Shown: in pieces, positions 5,107 through 6,417 of the stretch | How the letters are laid out: each line of letters opens with the position of its first letter | Position numbering within the stretch: position 1 is the first letter of the stretch | Source of the DNA: an uncultured Rhodospirillales bacterium | GTDB lineage: Bacteria > Pseudomonadota > Alphaproteobacteria > Acetobacterales > Acetobacteraceae | Length of the DNA stretch: 6,417 nucleotides | Direction of reading: 5' to 3' | Assembly (NCBI GenBank): GCA_903904805.1 | Contig: CAIVDX010000585.1 | Coordinates: forward strand, 1-6,417 | Program-made: the position numbers and the translations under genes | The notes under the pieces: model-generated | The model's database searches: none | Told to the model about the DNA's origin: nothing | What the model saw: only the letters and a program-made list of their open reading frames with translations

Positions 5107-6417
5107 GCCTGCACCAGCGGTCCGGGATTCTTGAGATACTGCGTGCGGATCGCCTCCGCCGCCCAGAAGGCGAGCGCGCCCACCGTGCCGGTCGGGTTGT
5201 ATCCGTGATTCTGTGGGAAGGCCGACGCGCCGATCACGAACAGATTCGAGACGTCCCAGCTTTGCAGATAGCGATTCACCACCGACGTGCGCGGGTCGCT
5301 GCCCATCACCGCGCCGCCGGTATTGTGCGTGGATTGATACGGCACAATCGAATAATGATCCGCCAGCCCGCGCTTGACGATCTGTTTCGCGCCCATCGCC
5401 TTCGCGATCTCCTCGGCGCGATTGGCGGCGAAGGCCGCCATCTTGCGTTCGTTGTCGTGAAAATCGAAGGTCATGCGCAGCAATTTGCGACCAAAACGAT
5501 CAGTGTAGGTCGGGTCCAGATCAAGGAACGCGTAGCGATAGCTGTAGCTGCTGCCCTGGTTGCCGATCGTCGCGGTGTTCTGATAGGCCGTCACCGCGGC
5601 CTTTTTCCATTTGCTGCCCCAGCGCGGCGTGCCAGGCGGCGTGGCGCGGTAGCCGATCGGCCGCCCGCCGGTGGTCGCCGCCGCGAGGCTGCCGCCGCCG
5701 ACAAAGCCGAGCGGACCATGATCGAAATTGTCGCCGTTGAAATCATCGATCACCTGCTGCAACGCGCCAGCGCCGATGAACGGGTTGAAGGTCTTGTCGT
5801 CGAAGAACATCGTCACGCCCGAGCCGCTTTGATAGGCGTAGTTGCGGCCGACTGTGCCGGTGCCATCACGCGGATCATAGGGCGTGCCGATGCCCGACAG
5901 CAGCAGCATCCGCACATTGTGGAACTGGTAGGCACACAAAAGAACAATGTCGGCCGGCTGCTCCCACTCGCGGCCCTGCGCATCGACATAGGTCACGCCT
6001 GTCGCGCGCTTGCCCGTGCCATCCATGTTGATCTTCAGCACCTCGCTCTCGGTGCGCAGCGTGAAATTGCTCCGTCGCATCAGCGAGGGCAGCACGGTGG
6101 TCTGCGGGCTGGCCTTCGAGTAGTTCGCGCAGCCGAAACGTTCGCAGAATCCGCAATAGGTGCAGGGGCCCATCGAGACCCCCAGCGGATTGGTGTAGGG
6201 CTGTGACGCATTCGCCGCCGGGGTGGGGAAGGGGTGATAGCCCATCTCGCGTGCGGCCTTGGCGAACAGGCTCGGCGCGTAGGTCATCTCCAGCGGCGGC
6301 AGCGGAAACTCGCGCGAGCGCGGCCCCTCGAACGGATTGCCGCCGGGCTGGATCTCGCCGTTGAGATTGCCAGCTTTGCCGCCCACGCCGTAGATGTGCT
6401 CGAACTGGTCGTAGTAC
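5103..6417 (-). CDS. GMC-family FAD dehydrogenase, large subunit (gluconate 2-dehydrogenase-like), N-terminus missing
   Basis: The frame stays open to the right edge, giving 437 codons including the TGA at 5103-5105; residues before the first candidate start (a GTG at 6384-6386) still match the family (YYDQFEHIYG), so the gene is simply cut and the FAD-binding GxGxxG part lies outside. KAGN, IQPGGNPFEGPRSR and CTYCGFCERFGC are hallmarks of the flavoprotein subunit of gluconate/2-ketogluconate/sorbitol/FAD-glucose dehydrogenases. The four cysteines (codons between 6129 and 6164, spaced C-x2-C-x2-C-x4-C) are the probable Fe-S ligands that pass electrons from FAD to the cytochrome. In the C-terminal GMC domain the candidate active-site pair is the His of STHNTGGAVMG (5325-5327) and the Asn of GYNPTGT (5196-5198), 43 residues apart as is usual in GMC enzymes. 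Export would normally depend on the small Tat-signal subunit, expected upstream beyond the window. The substrate (gluconate, another sugar acid, sugar or polyol) is not determinable here. Confidence 0.93.
   Translation of the reverse strand, partial: YYDQFEHIYGVGGKAGNLNGEIQPGGNPFEGPRSREFPLPPLEMTYAPSLFAKAAREMGYHPFPTPAANASQPYTNPLGVSMGPCTYCGFCERFGCANYSKASPQTTVLPSLMRRSNFTLRTESEVLKINMDGTGKRATGVTYVDAQGREWEQPADIVLLCAYQFHNVRMLLLSGIGTPYDPRDGTGTVGRNYAYQSGSGVTMFFDDKTFNPFIGAGALQQVIDDFNGDNFDHGPLGFVGGGSLAAATTGGRPIGYRATPPGTPRWGSKWKKAAVTAYQNTATIGNQGSSYSYRYAFLDLDPTYTDRFGRKLLRMTFDFHDNERKMAAFAANRAEEIAKAMGAKQIVKRGLADHYSIVPYQSTHNTGGAVMGSDPRTSVVNRYLQSWDVSNLFVIGASAFPQNHGYNPTGTVGALAFWAAEAIRTQYLKNPGPLVQA

Noticed and set aside
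4968..6206. 412-codon open frame on the + strand opposite the flavoprotein and cytochrome genes
   Set aside because: Its translation is Arg/Ala/His-rich with no recognisable domain, while the opposite strand encodes a clear GMC enzyme. Long antisense frames are expected in high-GC DNA with strong third-position bias.

Overview
The window looks like chromosomal DNA from a GC-rich alphaproteobacterium, most likely a member of the Acetobacteraceae or a close relative in the Rhodospirillales. This is an inference from three things: high-GC codon use, a membrane flavoprotein/triheme cytochrome c dehydrogenase of the acetic-acid-bacterium type, and a divergent tadA next to an rluB-type gene followed by rsmD. 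There is no sign of phage, transposon, CRISPR or tRNA/rRNA. Coding density is very high; the longest non-coding stretch is about 130 bp.

Left edge (1-243, + strand): the 3' end of a pentapeptide-repeat protein built on a strict 10-residue period. It converges on an unrecognised secreted, probably beta-barrel outer-membrane protein (373-1323, -). The gap between them holds an imperfect stem-loop (252-289).

Middle: a divergent pair of transcription units separated by only 43 bp. Leftward runs tadA (tRNA A34 deaminase), then the envelope protein. Rightward runs a tightly coupled trio: a class I glutamine-amidotransferase-like hydrolase of the PuuD/peptidase C26 family (1857-2579), an RsuA/RluB-type rRNA pseudouridine synthase (2576-3310) and the 16S rRNA m2G966 methyltransferase rsmD (3307-3846). 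Each junction in the trio is a 4-bp ATGA overlap. Three of these genes (tadA, the rluB type, rsmD) modify RNA of the translation machinery; the hydrolase and the envelope protein are the odd partners.

Right (3892-6417, -): a membrane-associated periplasmic dehydrogenase. A GMC-family FAD flavoprotein with a four-cysteine Fe-S motif (cut by the window edge) is followed, with another ATGA overlap, by a triheme cytochrome c. Together they would oxidise a sugar, sugar acid or polyol in the periplasm and pass electrons through the hemes to the quinone pool. The small third subunit usual for these enzymes is not in view; it would be expected just beyond the right edge. The two convergent blocks meet at an AT-rich palindromic element (3858-3893) that looks like a bidirectional terminator and contains the cytochrome gene's stop codon.

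I did not find a clearly new biological system. The points most worth a second look are the AT-rich terminator/repeat, the missing Met ligand in the first heme domain, the hydrolase at the head of an RNA-modification operon with no ribosome-binding site, and the unknown envelope protein behind tadA.
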